This document shows positions 1-7,749 of a DNA stretch of 29,786 nt, one piece after another; within the stretch, counting starts at the first letter, position 1; each line of letters begins with the position of its first letter. A program made the position numbers and the translations under genes. The DNA is taken from contig DAHWJX010000017.1 in the NCBI GenBank assembly GCA_027343965.1, positions 1 to 29,786 of the forward strand, given 5' to 3'. Below the pieces are notes generated by a model that searched no databases, was not told the origin of the DNA, and saw only the letters and a list, made by a program, of their open reading frames with translations. Source of the DNA: JAKACU01 sp021821185. GTDB taxonomy: Bacteria > Bacillota > Bacilli > Alicyclobacillales > SLC66.

Positions 1-2
1 TC

Positions 3-1043
3 ATGAATTTCCCGCAGGATACGGGTGCACTCGCGCTTGTTAGCAATGCCAATGCAGGAGCTAAAGGCTTGGCTGAGGTCATGTACCAACTTGTACCGAT
101 TGTGCATGGATTATCCGTGTCAAGTGGCATCGGTAATATCACGTTAAATCCTGTGACAGGGCTTCTGCAAAGTTTTTATTGGAATTCGTCGGTGTCATTA
201 ACCACCTTACCAACACCTGCTCATGCGATTTCGCTTTCTTTTGCACAGTCGTTGTGGCTGCAAAAGTATCCGATGAACCTCGAATATTTGTTAACACAAC
301 CGCAAACAGGTGGCGATCACGCGCGGGCTCATGTTGTTCTAGTGTACGCGTCGGCATCACCTGTCAATGGGACTGTTCTTGATGCTTTAACGCAACAATT
401 TATTAACACGTACAATTATCAACAAACGGTCCCTTATGTAGGTAGCGTAAAGGATATACAAGGTGTCACTGGTGCAATGCAATTACAGTTTTTGGCAAAT
501 CTCGGTTTTCTCTCCGTTGATCAGCATGGCGATGTTCATCCCCAACAAGTGATGACACGCGCGGATTTTGTACAGACTTTGGTGAATGCACTTGGCGTAA
601 GTGGTATGTCCACGCCACTAACGACTGCGATGATGAAGTCAATGCAAGATATTTCAACGAAGTCAGCTGCTTATCCGTTAATTGCTGATGCTTATGGACA
701 TGGATGGTTGATTCCAGGTCAATTATTTGCGCCTAACCGCCCTGCTACACGCGAATTTGCGGCGCTGACGCTTGCCCGTGCGTTAGGTTTTACAGCGCTT
801 ATCAATAAACCTGCCTTGTTTCAACTTTCTGTCCACGATGCAGCAAGTCTTTCAGGCAACGTTCGCAGAGCTGCTGCCATTATGTTAGCGACAGGGATGA
901 TGTCACCCATACATGGGAACTTCGATGGGACATCGGGCTTGACAAGATCCCAAGCGGCGGTAGCCATCGTGCAGGCCGCAGTGATAGCCAGCGTTGACAG
1001 TACTGCAGGACTTGGGACGATGCAAGGTAATATGCCGGGGTGA
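3..1043 (+). CDS. S-layer homology (SLH) domain surface protein, 5'-truncated by the window edge
   Basis: This is the C-terminal part of a secreted, cell-wall-attached protein. The frame is open to the left edge, so the first ATG is probably internal and the signal peptide lies outside the window. About residues 45-105 contain a segment (LNPVTGLLQSFYW and following) that looks like the YcdB/YcdC domain found in some Firmicute surface proteins. Three SLH-like repeats follow, at roughly residues 148-198, 213-264 and 273-325, with recognisable cores such as TRADFVQTLVNALG, TREFAALTLARALG and LTRSQAAVAIVQA. SLH triplets usually bind pyruvylated secondary wall polymer and anchor the protein to peptidoglycan. 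The family call rests on the repeats. The function of the N-terminal part is not known. The protein ends at TGA 1041-1043, and a small gene follows on the same strand after 110 bases. Confidence 0.75.
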   Translation: MNFPQDTGALALVSNANAGAKGLAEVMYQLVPIVHGLSVSSGIGNITLNPVTGLLQSFYWNSSVSLTTLPTPAHAISLSFAQSLWLQKYPMNLEYLLTQPQTGGDHARAHVVLVYASASPVNGTVLDALTQQFINTYNYQQTVPYVGSVKDIQGVTGAMQLQFLANLGFLSVDQHGDVHPQQVMTRADFVQTLVNALGVSGMSTPLTTAMMKSMQDISTKSAAYPLIADAYGHGWLIPGQLFAPNRPATREFAALTLARALGFTALINKPALFQLSVHDAASLSGNVRRAAAIMLATGMMSPIHGNFDGTSGLTRSQAAVAIVQAAVIASVDSTAGLGTMQGNMPG

Positions 1044-1153
1044 TATGACTTTGTTTACATCTCTTTATGGTTGGTGCAACGCTTTATGCATGGACCAAAG
1101 GACGTCTGAGAACACTGTACATGCAAGATTCAGGGTAAAAGGAGGGGTTTTGG

Positions 1154-1321
1154 ATGGACAATAAGACGAGCAATCAAGCGGATGAGCGATCATCTATGCA
1201 CTTATCGCCATTTGCTTCAAAAAGTCAGGCGCAAGGCGTTTCAAAAGATGAAATCATCGCGAAAGATGAGCGCACTAGGCACGATCCGGCAAGTGAGAAC
1301 ATAAAGAAGCGTAGACACTAA
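1154..1321 (+). CDS. small hypothetical protein, 55 aa
   Basis: A 55-codon reading frame starts at ATG 1154 behind a strong ribosome binding site (AAAAGGAGGGG, about 1138-1147) and ends with TAA at 1319-1321. The product is very hydrophilic and charged, with no membrane segment and no cysteine. It begins MDNKTSNQADERS and ends IKKRRH. Small hydrophilic proteins of this kind are common in spore-forming Firmicutes, but I do not recognise the family and assign no function. The good ribosome binding site and the intrinsic terminator some 60 bases downstream (1385-1425) support it as a real short transcription unit. Confidence 0.55.
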   Translation: MDNKTSNQADERSSMHLSPFASKSQAQGVSKDEIIAKDERTRHDPASENIKKRRH

Positions 1322-1368
1322 GCAATCGAATCATTGGCTAAAAACACCTGTATCTGTTTTCGCCTTGG

Positions 1369-1737
1369 CTAGCATTTTGATAGGGAGTGCGAATGGTTAT
1401 TTTGAATCGCACTCTTATTTTTATTCGAGCAGATACCATTCATCAATGCCGTTCTGTACTCCAACATCCAGTTTAGCGTTCCAAGAATCTGATCCAATTC
1501 GTCCTTCTTACGTTCGATCTCACTCATCTTTTGGTGAATCCATTCAATCACTTGTAGATGGGTACGTGTATTTTTATCATGATCCTGTAAGATTTCTTTC
1601 AGTTCAGCGAGCGAACACCCCACCCCTTGAAACTTCTTTACGAGTTTCAGACGCTCGATAGCCTCATCCGAATAGTTACGATAGTTATTTTTCTCTCTCT
1701 GGACATGCCGACTGTCCAACAAGCCGTTCGTGATCAC
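1369..1737 (-). pseudogene. MerR-family transcriptional regulator, N-terminally truncated
   Basis: The frame begins at a GTG (1737) with no ribosome binding site and a stop codon two codons further upstream. The readable protein starts in the middle of the MerR DNA-binding domain. NYRNYSDEAIERLKLVKKF and CSLAELKEIL match the second half of the winged helix, followed by a dimerisation coiled coil (HLQVIEWIHQKMSEIERKKDEL) at about residues 62-90. The first helix-turn-helix, normally some 25-30 residues reading like IGELAKLTGVSVRTIRYY, is missing. A regulator without this helix cannot be expected to bind DNA. The sequence is about 44% GC by hand count and stops abruptly where a 64% GC dehydrogenase fragment begins. 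The C-terminal tail overlaps a plus-strand terminator. I read it as a decayed gene. Confidence 0.7.
1385..1425 (+). terminator. rho-independent terminator after the 55-aa gene
   Basis: GAGTGCGA (1385-1392) and TCGCACTC (1407-1414) form a perfect 8-bp stem around a 14-base loop, followed by the T-rich run TTATTTTTATT (1415-1425). The T-run is on the plus strand, so it would end transcription of the small gene at 1154-1321. It overlaps the 3' end of the minus-strand MerR remnant. The last residues of that remnant are therefore probably terminator sequence read as protein and not a native C-terminus. Confidence 0.6.
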
Positions 1738-2251
1738 CGATCACATGAATGGGGCGGCATCGGAGAACGCGGTGTTCGCACTGGCTGGAGTGCGATCATC
1801 GGTCGTCAGTCTCGCACCGTCCGTGCACGGCAAGGGAGACAAGGGCTTCGTGCCGAGACTGATCAACGTCGCTCGCACGAAGGGCGTCTCTGCCTACATC
1901 GGCGACGGGACCAACCGTTGGCCGGCCGTACATTGCCTCGATGCGGCGCGCCTGTTTCGCTTGGCGCTGGAAGCCGCCCCGGCGGGATCACGGCTAACCG
2001 GTCGCGCCGAAGAAGGGGTGCGTTTTCGTGACATCGCCGACGTCATCGGTAAGCACCTGAACCTGCCGGTGGTCAGTATTTCCCGCGAAGAGGCTGACGC
2101 CCACTTCGGCTTTCTCGGTGCCATTGCGGCGCTCGACATCCCGAGTATATCGCCAGGGTCGAGTGTACAGACTCAGGAACTCTTGGGATGGCAACCAGTT
2201 CATCCTGAACTAATTCCGGATCTCGAACAAGGGCACTACTTCGCGCAATAA
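1730..2251 (+). pseudogene. NAD(P)-dependent SDR/epimerase, C-terminal fragment
   Basis: The product resembles the last 170 or so residues of the atypical short-chain dehydrogenases of about 290 aa that are annotated as NAD-dependent epimerase/dehydratase. Visible landmarks are VVSLAPSVHG, KGFVPRLINVARTKGVSAY, GDGTNRWPAVHCLDAARLF and a C-terminal ELLGWQPVHP. The N-terminal Rossmann fold, including the GxxGxxG cofactor motif and the catalytic YxxxK region, is absent. The fragment therefore cannot bind NAD(P) in the normal way. The start is a GTG (1730) or an ATG (1745) with no ribosome binding site. By hand count positions 1741-2160 are about 64% GC, far above the adjoining MerR remnant (about 44%) and the arg genes, which suggests acquisition from a GC-rich source followed by deletion of the 5' half. 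Confidence 0.75.
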
Positions 2252-2305
2252 CTAAATCAGTTTGCTAATAGCAGGTCTCATGCGGGTTCTTTTTTGACGG
2301 AATAC

Positions 2306-2334
2306 TTGTAACTTTATACACATATATGTATAAT
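2306..2334 (+). promoter_or_regulatory. SigA-type promoter of the arg operon with overlapping inverted repeat
   Basis: TTGTAA (2306-2311) and a perfect TATAAT (2329-2334) are separated by 17 bases, 23 bases before the argC start. A near-perfect inverted repeat, TATACA (2315-2320) and TGTATA (2327-2332), lies between the -35 and -10 elements and overlaps the -10. A repressor bound there would block polymerase. Arginine operons of Bacilli are usually controlled by ArgR/AhrC, but the repeat does not show the TGAAT...ATTCA core of a textbook ARG box. The repressor is therefore left open. Confidence 0.6.
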
Positions 2335-2356
2335 GATTCGGTGAGGGGGTGGCAGT

Positions 2357-3427
2357 ATGCGTGTGGCTGTTTTTGGCGCAACAGGGTATAGCGGAACCGA
2401 GGCGATGCGTTTACTTGCTGCTAGATCGGACATTGAAATTGCATGGGTAGGATCTAACAGTAAAGCGGGCCAGTTGGTCAAAGATGTACTGCCTCAGTTG
2501 CGACATCTTGCGGTAGGTCAATTGCGTTTTGAACAAAACGTTGACCTTGTGTTTTTTAAGGAACATGTGGATGTAGCTATGCTGGCTTTGCCTCACGGTC
2601 AAGCGCAAACATTTGCTCCGCAATTGCTGAATCAAGGTATTCGCGTGATTGATTTTAGTGGAGATTTTCGGTTATCACCTGAAATTTATGAGACATGGTA
2701 TAAAAGGCCATACAAAAGTGCAGACGGTACCAAAGCCGTGTATGGCTTGCCAGAACTTTTTCGCGATCGTATTCGTGATGCGTCGCTGATTGCGAATCCT
2801 GGGTGTTATGCGACGGCGGCAGAGCTTGCACTTTTACCGCTGATGGACACAGCGCTCATTGACGATCAGCATCTTGTTCTTGATGCCAAATCAGGCGTTA
2901 CTGGGGCAGGGAAAAGTCCGCAACAATCCACGCATTTTGTGGAAGTCGAAGAGAGCTTGCGTGCTTATAAAGTGGGTGAGCACCAGCATACACCGGAAAT
3001 TGAACAGGTGTTGTGGCAAGCTAAGCAAAAGTCGGCCAGCTATGCGCAAAGTCAAGGAACCTCTGCGCCGACGGTACTGATGACGACACAGTTGTTGCCG
3101 ATTCGTCGCGGCATTTATCTGACGGCATACGCTTTTCTTCAACAAAAAATTTCTGCGCAAGAGATTCACGAGTTATTTACACAACGGTACGTTTCGGAAC
3201 CGTTTGTCGATGTCTTGCCATTAGGACAGATTCCTGAAATTCGGTATGTCACAGGGACCAATGTGTGTCAGTTGGGCATTCATGTGGATACGCGAACGAA
3301 TGCCGTATTGGTGGTTTCGACGCTCGACAACCTCATTAAAGGAGCTGCAGGGCAAGCCATACAAAATTTAAATCTTATGTTTGATTGTGATGAGACTCTA
3401 GGGTTGCCTGTCGAGCCGTGGGTTTGA
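2357..3427 (+). CDS. argC: N-acetyl-gamma-glutamyl-phosphate reductase
   Basis: ArgC reduces N-acetylglutamyl phosphate to the semialdehyde with NADPH, the third step from glutamate to arginine, in the cytoplasm. The 356-residue length is close to the usual 345. The N-terminal Rossmann motif GATGYSGTEAMRLL is at residues 8-21. The catalytic cysteine lies in NPGCYATA (Cys150), and the conserved GEHQHTPEIEQ segment is near residue 215. The ATG at 2357 follows a G-rich ribosome binding site (GAGGGGGTG, 2342-2350) and a good promoter, so it is the first gene of the arg cluster. argB follows after 15 bases. In B. subtilis argJ lies between argC and argB, but here no argJ is present. Confidence 0.96.
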   Translation: MRVAVFGATGYSGTEAMRLLAARSDIEIAWVGSNSKAGQLVKDVLPQLRHLAVGQLRFEQNVDLVFFKEHVDVAMLALPHGQAQTFAPQLLNQGIRVIDFSGDFRLSPEIYETWYKRPYKSADGTKAVYGLPELFRDRIRDASLIANPGCYATAAELALLPLMDTALIDDQHLVLDAKSGVTGAGKSPQQSTHFVEVEESLRAYKVGEHQHTPEIEQVLWQAKQKSASYAQSQGTSAPTVLMTTQLLPIRRGIYLTAYAFLQQKISAQEIHELFTQRYVSEPFVDVLPLGQIPEIRYVTGTNVCQLGIHVDTRTNAVLVVSTLDNLIKGAAGQAIQNLNLMFDCDETLGLPVEPWV

Positions 3428-3442
3428 CAAGGAGGCGAGCAA

Positions 3443-4243
3443 GTGCAGACAGTAGTTATTAAGTATGGTGGCAGTGTTGGCGGACAACAGACAGACTTGT
3501 TGCAAGAGATTGCCCGTGCATCTGATTACGGTATGCGCGTCGTCGTCGTACATGGCGGTGGACCAGAAATCACAGCGTTACTTGAAAAGTTAGGGCACAC
3601 TTCTACGTTTCTTGATGGCCACCGTGTCACTGATGAGACAACGCTTGATGCGGTGGAAATGGTTTTATGCGGGCGTGTCGGCAAACGTCTGGTGAGAATC
3701 TTGCAAGGTTTAGGTGCAAAAGCCGTTAGCATCAGTGGCGAAGATGGTTTTATGATTCAAGCAGTACCTTATGGGGACGATGACGTTTTAGGGTATGTCG
3801 GGCGTGTTCAGCGCGTGGATGTTTCATTGCTTGAGTTGTTGCTTGATGCAGGTTATATCCCTGTTGTCGCGCCATTAGGTGTGGATTCTATGGGCCATGT
3901 GCGTAACATCAACGCTGATCTTGTCGCAGGTAGTATTGCTGGAAAGTTACAAGCGGATGCTTTTGTGCTTGCGACGGATGTTGCAGGCGTAAAACAAAAT
4001 CCCAAAGATGATGCCGCAGTACCTTTGCTGTCGATACGACAAGTGCAAAGATGGATTCAAGAAGGCATTATTACAGGTGGCATGATCCCCAAAGTGACGG
4101 CGGCATTGGATGCCTTGAAGTGGGGTGCAAGATCAGCGTATATCGTCCATGCGAGGCACAAGGGACTATTCGCTGCATTACAGGAAAACAAGGCGTTTGG
4201 AACGCAGATCGTTGTGGCTACTGAGGAGGGGACATCGTCGTGA
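3443..4243 (+). CDS. argB: acetylglutamate kinase
   Basis: ArgB phosphorylates N-acetylglutamate, giving the substrate of ArgC. The 266-residue protein begins directly with the first strand and phosphate loop (VVIKYGGSVGG, Lys8). It continues with VVVHGGGPEI, GHRVTDETT, NINADLVAGSIAGKLQADAF, ATDVAGV and GGMIPKV, which together cover the amino acid kinase fold with acetylglutamate and ATP sites. The GTG start is set by AAGGAGGCG just upstream. There is no N-terminal helical extension of the type found in arginine-inhibited kinases, so feedback inhibition by arginine looks less likely; this is inference from length only. The stop codon overlaps the argD start by four bases, implying translational coupling. 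Confidence 0.96.
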   Translation: MQTVVIKYGGSVGGQQTDLLQEIARASDYGMRVVVVHGGGPEITALLEKLGHTSTFLDGHRVTDETTLDAVEMVLCGRVGKRLVRILQGLGAKAVSISGEDGFMIQAVPYGDDDVLGYVGRVQRVDVSLLELLLDAGYIPVVAPLGVDSMGHVRNINADLVAGSIAGKLQADAFVLATDVAGVKQNPKDDAAVPLLSIRQVQRWIQEGIITGGMIPKVTAALDALKWGARSAYIVHARHKGLFAALQENKAFGTQIVVATEEGTSS

Positions 4244-5481
4244 TGCCAGAAATCAACTTGACAGCATTTGACCAGGAATCATGGTCACCACAACAAATTG
4301 CTGATGCAGATGCTTCGTCGGTGATGCACACCTATGCACGCCAGCCTTTGCAAATTGTGCGAGGCGATGGCATGTATGTTTACGATACGCAAGGAAAAGG
4401 TTATCTTGATTTTACGAGTGGCATCGCGGTGTGTGGCCTAGGGCATTGCCACCCTGCGCTGGTGCAGGCGGTCACAGATCAAATACAAACGTTGTGGCAT
4501 ATGTCCAACATTTATGTAACTGCTCCGCAAGCGAATCTCGCGGCTCGGTTAACGGAAGTGTCTGGATTTGATCGCGTATTTTTTTGCAACTCGGGCGCCG
4601 AAGCTAATGAAGCCGCGATTAAGTTAGCTCGTCGTTATAGTAAGAAAAAGTATGGCGCGCAAAAAGGTGAAATATTAACGTTTGATAACTGTTTTCATGG
4701 CCGTACAATCGCTACGGTCACGGCTACGGCGCAACCTAAGTACCAAGAAGGTTTTGGTCCCTTGCCTGGAGGGTTTCGCTATGTCGAAGACTTTACGATC
4801 GATGCTGTTCTAGCTGCGTTAACGGCAAAAACCTGCGCAATCATGATTGAACCTATTCAAGGCGAAGGTGGCGTACGCCCGGTTCCACCAGACTTTTTAC
4901 AGGCGTTGCGCAAGTTTTGTGACGCGCATCATCTGCTTTTGATTTTTGATGAAGTGCAAACGGGTGTCGGGCGTTCAGGTGCTTGGCTTGCCTGGCAACG
5001 TATCGGCGTCAAGCCGGATGTGGTCACGATGGCCAAATCGCTTGCAGGCGGGTTGCCGATGGGCGCGATGATGGCGACGGAAGAAGTCGCGAGCGCATTT
5101 ACGCCAGGCACGCATGGATCGACATTCGGCGGCAACCCAGTGGCTGCTCGTGCGGCCTTGGCTGTGCTTGATACCGTGATGGCCCCTGGGTTCCTTGAAC
5201 AGGTAAGACGTCGTGGTCAGCAACTGTATGGTTTGCTGTGTGATCTCGCGATGAAGCATGACGTGATCTCGGATGTGCGCGGCATGGGTTTGATGTGGGG
5301 ATTGGAATGTAAAGGAATTGATGCTGTGGCCATGATGAACGCTTGCCGTGAGCATGGCTTGCTCGTATTGACCGCATCTGGCAATACCGTTCGTCTTTTG
5401 CCGCCGCTGATCGCGACGTCAGTGGACATCGAAAAGGCGGTGTCAATATTGGATGATGCGATTAAGGGGGTGATAGCATGA
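4240..5481 (+). CDS. argD: acetylornithine aminotransferase
   Basis: This PLP enzyme transfers an amino group from glutamate to N-acetylglutamate semialdehyde to form N-acetylornithine. Class III aminotransferase landmarks are in order: GIAVCGLGHCHP, the PLP phosphate-binding FCNSGAEANEAAIKLARR, FHGRT, EPIQGEGGV, the PLP-ring aspartate in LLIFDEVQTGVGR, and the Schiff-base lysine in MAKSLAGGLPMG (Lys266). THGSTFGGNPVA follows. The 413 residues are slightly longer than the usual 385-400 because of an N-terminal extension of about 25 residues before the fold begins. It starts inside the argB stop (GTGA, 4240-4243) and its own end overlaps argF by four bases. Confidence 0.94.
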   Translation: MMPEINLTAFDQESWSPQQIADADASSVMHTYARQPLQIVRGDGMYVYDTQGKGYLDFTSGIAVCGLGHCHPALVQAVTDQIQTLWHMSNIYVTAPQANLAARLTEVSGFDRVFFCNSGAEANEAAIKLARRYSKKKYGAQKGEILTFDNCFHGRTIATVTATAQPKYQEGFGPLPGGFRYVEDFTIDAVLAALTAKTCAIMIEPIQGEGGVRPVPPDFLQALRKFCDAHHLLLIFDEVQTGVGRSGAWLAWQRIGVKPDVVTMAKSLAGGLPMGAMMATEEVASAFTPGTHGSTFGGNPVAARAALAVLDTVMAPGFLEQVRRRGQQLYGLLCDLAMKHDVISDVRGMGLMWGLECKGIDAVAMMNACREHGLLVLTASGNTVRLLPPLIATSVDIEKAVSILDDAIKGVIA

Positions 5482-6437
5482 CACATAGATCGTTGCGCGA
5501 GCTTTCGGAACGTTTTCGGGGTCGTGATTTTCTCGACTTTTCGTCCTATACAGGTGAAGAAATTAAAGCGTTGCTAGACGGTGCCAAGAGTCTAAAAGCG
5601 CTGCGCCAACAAGGTGAACAGCACCTGCTTTTGCAAGGGAAGTCGCTGGGTATGATCTTTGATAAAGCATCCACAAGAACGCGTGTGTCTTTTGAAGTCG
5701 GCATGTTTGAGTTAGGCGGACACGCATTGTTTTTGGCGAACGATGCAACACAACTCGGGCGTGGCGAACCGATCATCGATACGGCGCGTGTGTTGTCACG
5801 CTACCTCCACGCGATCATGATTCGCACATTTTCTCATCAAAATATTGAGGATTTGGCCGCTTATGCGACGATTCCGATCATCAATGGGCTTACCGATGAA
5901 CACCATCCGTGTCAGGTACTCGCCGACTTATTGACGATCGAGGAGAAAAAGGGACGTTTCGATGGTGTGACCGTGGCGTATGTCGGTGATGGCAATAATA
6001 TGGCACACTCGCTTTTGCAGGCAGCCCCACTTGTCGGAATGAACATTCGCGTCGCCACGCCATCCGGGTATGAACCTGATGCAGCTATTGTAGCGCAGGC
6101 AAAAACGGCTGCGAAAGCTTCTGGTGTCGAAGTTTTGGTGACGCATGATCCTTATGTCGCAGCCCTTGATGCGGATGTGATCTACACCGATGTATGGGCA
6201 AGTATGGGTCAGGAAGATTCAGCACAAAAGCGCAACCAGGATTTTTCGGCGTTTCAAGTGAATGACGCGCTATTTGAGGCAGCAGATGATGATGCGATTT
6301 TCTTGCATTGCTTGCCTGCCCATCGCGGTGAAGAAGTTAGTGAAGCGGTGCTCGAAGGCTCACATAGTGTAGTGTTTGATCAGGCGGAGAATCGCCTGCA
6401 TGTACAAAAAGCCGTTATGGTGGCCATGATCGGCTAA
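5478..6437 (+). CDS. argF: ornithine carbamoyltransferase
   Basis: ArgF joins carbamoyl phosphate and ornithine to make citrulline. All signature parts of the family are visible: the carbamoyl-phosphate loop STRTR (65-69) followed by VSFEVGMFELGG, the HPCQVLADLLT motif near residue 143, a DVWASMGQE loop of the ornithine-binding DxxxSMG type, and HCLPAHRGEEV with the ornithine-site cysteine (Cys278). The length of 319 residues is typical. The ATG overlaps the argD stop (ATGA) and argG follows after 28 bases behind its own strong ribosome binding site. The protein is the anabolic type by context; nothing in the neighbourhood suggests an arginine deiminase pathway. Confidence 0.96.
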   Translation: MTHRSLRELSERFRGRDFLDFSSYTGEEIKALLDGAKSLKALRQQGEQHLLLQGKSLGMIFDKASTRTRVSFEVGMFELGGHALFLANDATQLGRGEPIIDTARVLSRYLHAIMIRTFSHQNIEDLAAYATIPIINGLTDEHHPCQVLADLLTIEEKKGRFDGVTVAYVGDGNNMAHSLLQAAPLVGMNIRVATPSGYEPDAAIVAQAKTAAKASGVEVLVTHDPYVAALDADVIYTDVWASMGQEDSAQKRNQDFSAFQVNDALFEAADDDAIFLHCLPAHRGEEVSEAVLEGSHSVVFDQAENRLHVQKAVMVAMIG

Positions 6438-6465
6438 GTAAGGATGCTTAGGGAGGAAATGAGAT

Positions 6466-7665
6466 ATGTCAACAAAGCCAAAGTTGGTCTTAGCGTATTC
6501 GGGTGGTCTTGATACTTCGGTTGCGATTAAGTGGTTAAGCGAAAACGGTTATGACGTGGTTGCGATGTCAGCTGACGTCGGCGAAGGTAAGGATTTGGCT
6601 TTTGTCAAGGAAAAAGCGTTGACGATCGGCGCTGTCGAATCGTATATGATCGACGCAAGGGATAAATTTGCTCGGGAATATGTTTTGCCGAGTTTGTTGG
6701 CCAATGCTTTGTATGAAGGTGTTTACCCACTTTCTGCCGCCTTGTCGCGTCCTTTGATCTCCGAATTGCTCGTCGAAGTTGCCAAACGCGAAGGCGCTGT
6801 TGCTGTGGCTCACGGGTGCACAGGTAAAGGGAACGACCAGGTGCGTTTTGATGTATCCGTGGCAGCCCTTGCGCCAGATGTCAAGGTTGTGGCACCTGTA
6901 CGGGAATGGGCATGGTCGCGGGACGAAGAGATCGCTTATGCGAAAGAACATGGGATTCCAATTCCCATTACGCTCGACAGTCCGTTTAGCATCGATGCAA
7001 ACCTGTGGGGCCGCAGTTGTGAAGCTGGCGTGCTTGAAGATCCTTGGGCCCAGGCTCCTGAAGAGGCTTTTGATTGGACGCAAAGTCCAGAAAATGCGCC
7101 AAATGAAGCGACTTATGTTGAGATTGAATTTAGCCAAGGCGTGCCCGTCGCAGTGGATGGCGAATCCATGGCTTTGGTTGACTTGATTGCGCATCTAAAC
7201 AAAATAGCGGGTCAACATGGTGTTGGACGTATCGATCATGTGGAAAACCGCTTGGTAGGGATTAAATCGCGTGAAGTGTATGAAGCTCCTGCTGCGCTAA
7301 CGTTGATCAAAGCACACCAGGCGTTAGAGTACATCACTCTAACACGCGAGGTCGCTCAATTTAAACCTATTCTTGAACAAAAGTATGCTGAACTCGTCTA
7401 TAATGGGTTGTGGTTTTCGGCGCTCAAGCAAGCAGTGGATGCCTTTATCTTGGAAACGCAAAAAAATGTCACAGGTACGGTTCGTGTGAAGTTATTTAAA
7501 GGCAGCGCTTCTGTTGTCGGGTCGACTTCGCCTTACTCGCTGTATAATCGCGGCTTAGCGACGTACACAGCGGATGATGAATTTGATCATAAAGCGGCCG
7601 TTGGATTTATCTCGTTGTGGGGACTTCCGACACGTCTGCAAGCTAAAGTGACGAAAGAACAGTAA
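6466..7665 (+). CDS. argG: argininosuccinate synthase
   Basis: ArgG condenses citrulline and aspartate with ATP to argininosuccinate. The N-terminal PP-loop AYSGGLDTS (residues 10-18) binds ATP. HGCTGKGNDQVRFD, NLWGRSCEAGVLEDP and SPYSLYNRGLATY are characteristic of the family. The 399-residue length is normal. The start follows GGGAGGAAATGAGAT, a strong ribosome binding site. It is followed by an 84-base gap to argH that contains a 13-bp hairpin, so the ratio of argG to argH expression could be tuned there. Confidence 0.97.
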   Translation: MSTKPKLVLAYSGGLDTSVAIKWLSENGYDVVAMSADVGEGKDLAFVKEKALTIGAVESYMIDARDKFAREYVLPSLLANALYEGVYPLSAALSRPLISELLVEVAKREGAVAVAHGCTGKGNDQVRFDVSVAALAPDVKVVAPVREWAWSRDEEIAYAKEHGIPIPITLDSPFSIDANLWGRSCEAGVLEDPWAQAPEEAFDWTQSPENAPNEATYVEIEFSQGVPVAVDGESMALVDLIAHLNKIAGQHGVGRIDHVENRLVGIKSREVYEAPAALTLIKAHQALEYITLTREVAQFKPILEQKYAELVYNGLWFSALKQAVDAFILETQKNVTGTVRVKLFKGSASVVGSTSPYSLYNRGLATYTADDEFDHKAAVGFISLWGLPTRLQAKVTKEQ

Positions 7666-7688
7666 AAGAACGATCGCTTCGTCAAAAG

Positions 7689-7718
7689 GAAACGGTGGGG
7701 CTATGGTCCCGCCGTTTC
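7689..7718 (+). promoter_or_regulatory. 13-bp hairpin between argG and argH
   Basis: GAAACGGTGGGGC (7689-7701) and GTCCCGCCGTTTC (7706-7718) pair over 13 positions, two of them G-U, around a TATG loop. The sequence after it (GTTATAAAAACATG) has no proper U-run, so it is unlikely to be an efficient terminator. A role as RNA processing or stability element, or as a weak terminator that lowers argH expression, is possible. The hairpin is clear, the role is inference. Confidence 0.45.
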
Positions 7719-7749
7719 GTTATAAAAACATGCATGAAGGAGTGTCATT

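Noticed and set aside
1627..2031. 134-codon plus-strand frame across the MerR/SDR junction
   Set aside because: It is out of frame with the recognisable SDR fragment and is Arg/Gly-rich, as expected for an alternative frame of GC-rich DNA.
2252..2356. T-box or other riboswitch before argC
   Set aside because: The space between the predicted transcription start and argC is about 16 bases, too short for any known leader RNA.
6568..7194. 208-codon open frame on the minus strand inside argG
   Set aside because: It lies wholly opposite argG, has no ribosome binding site, and its product has no recognisable domain. It is a shadow of the codon pattern of argG.
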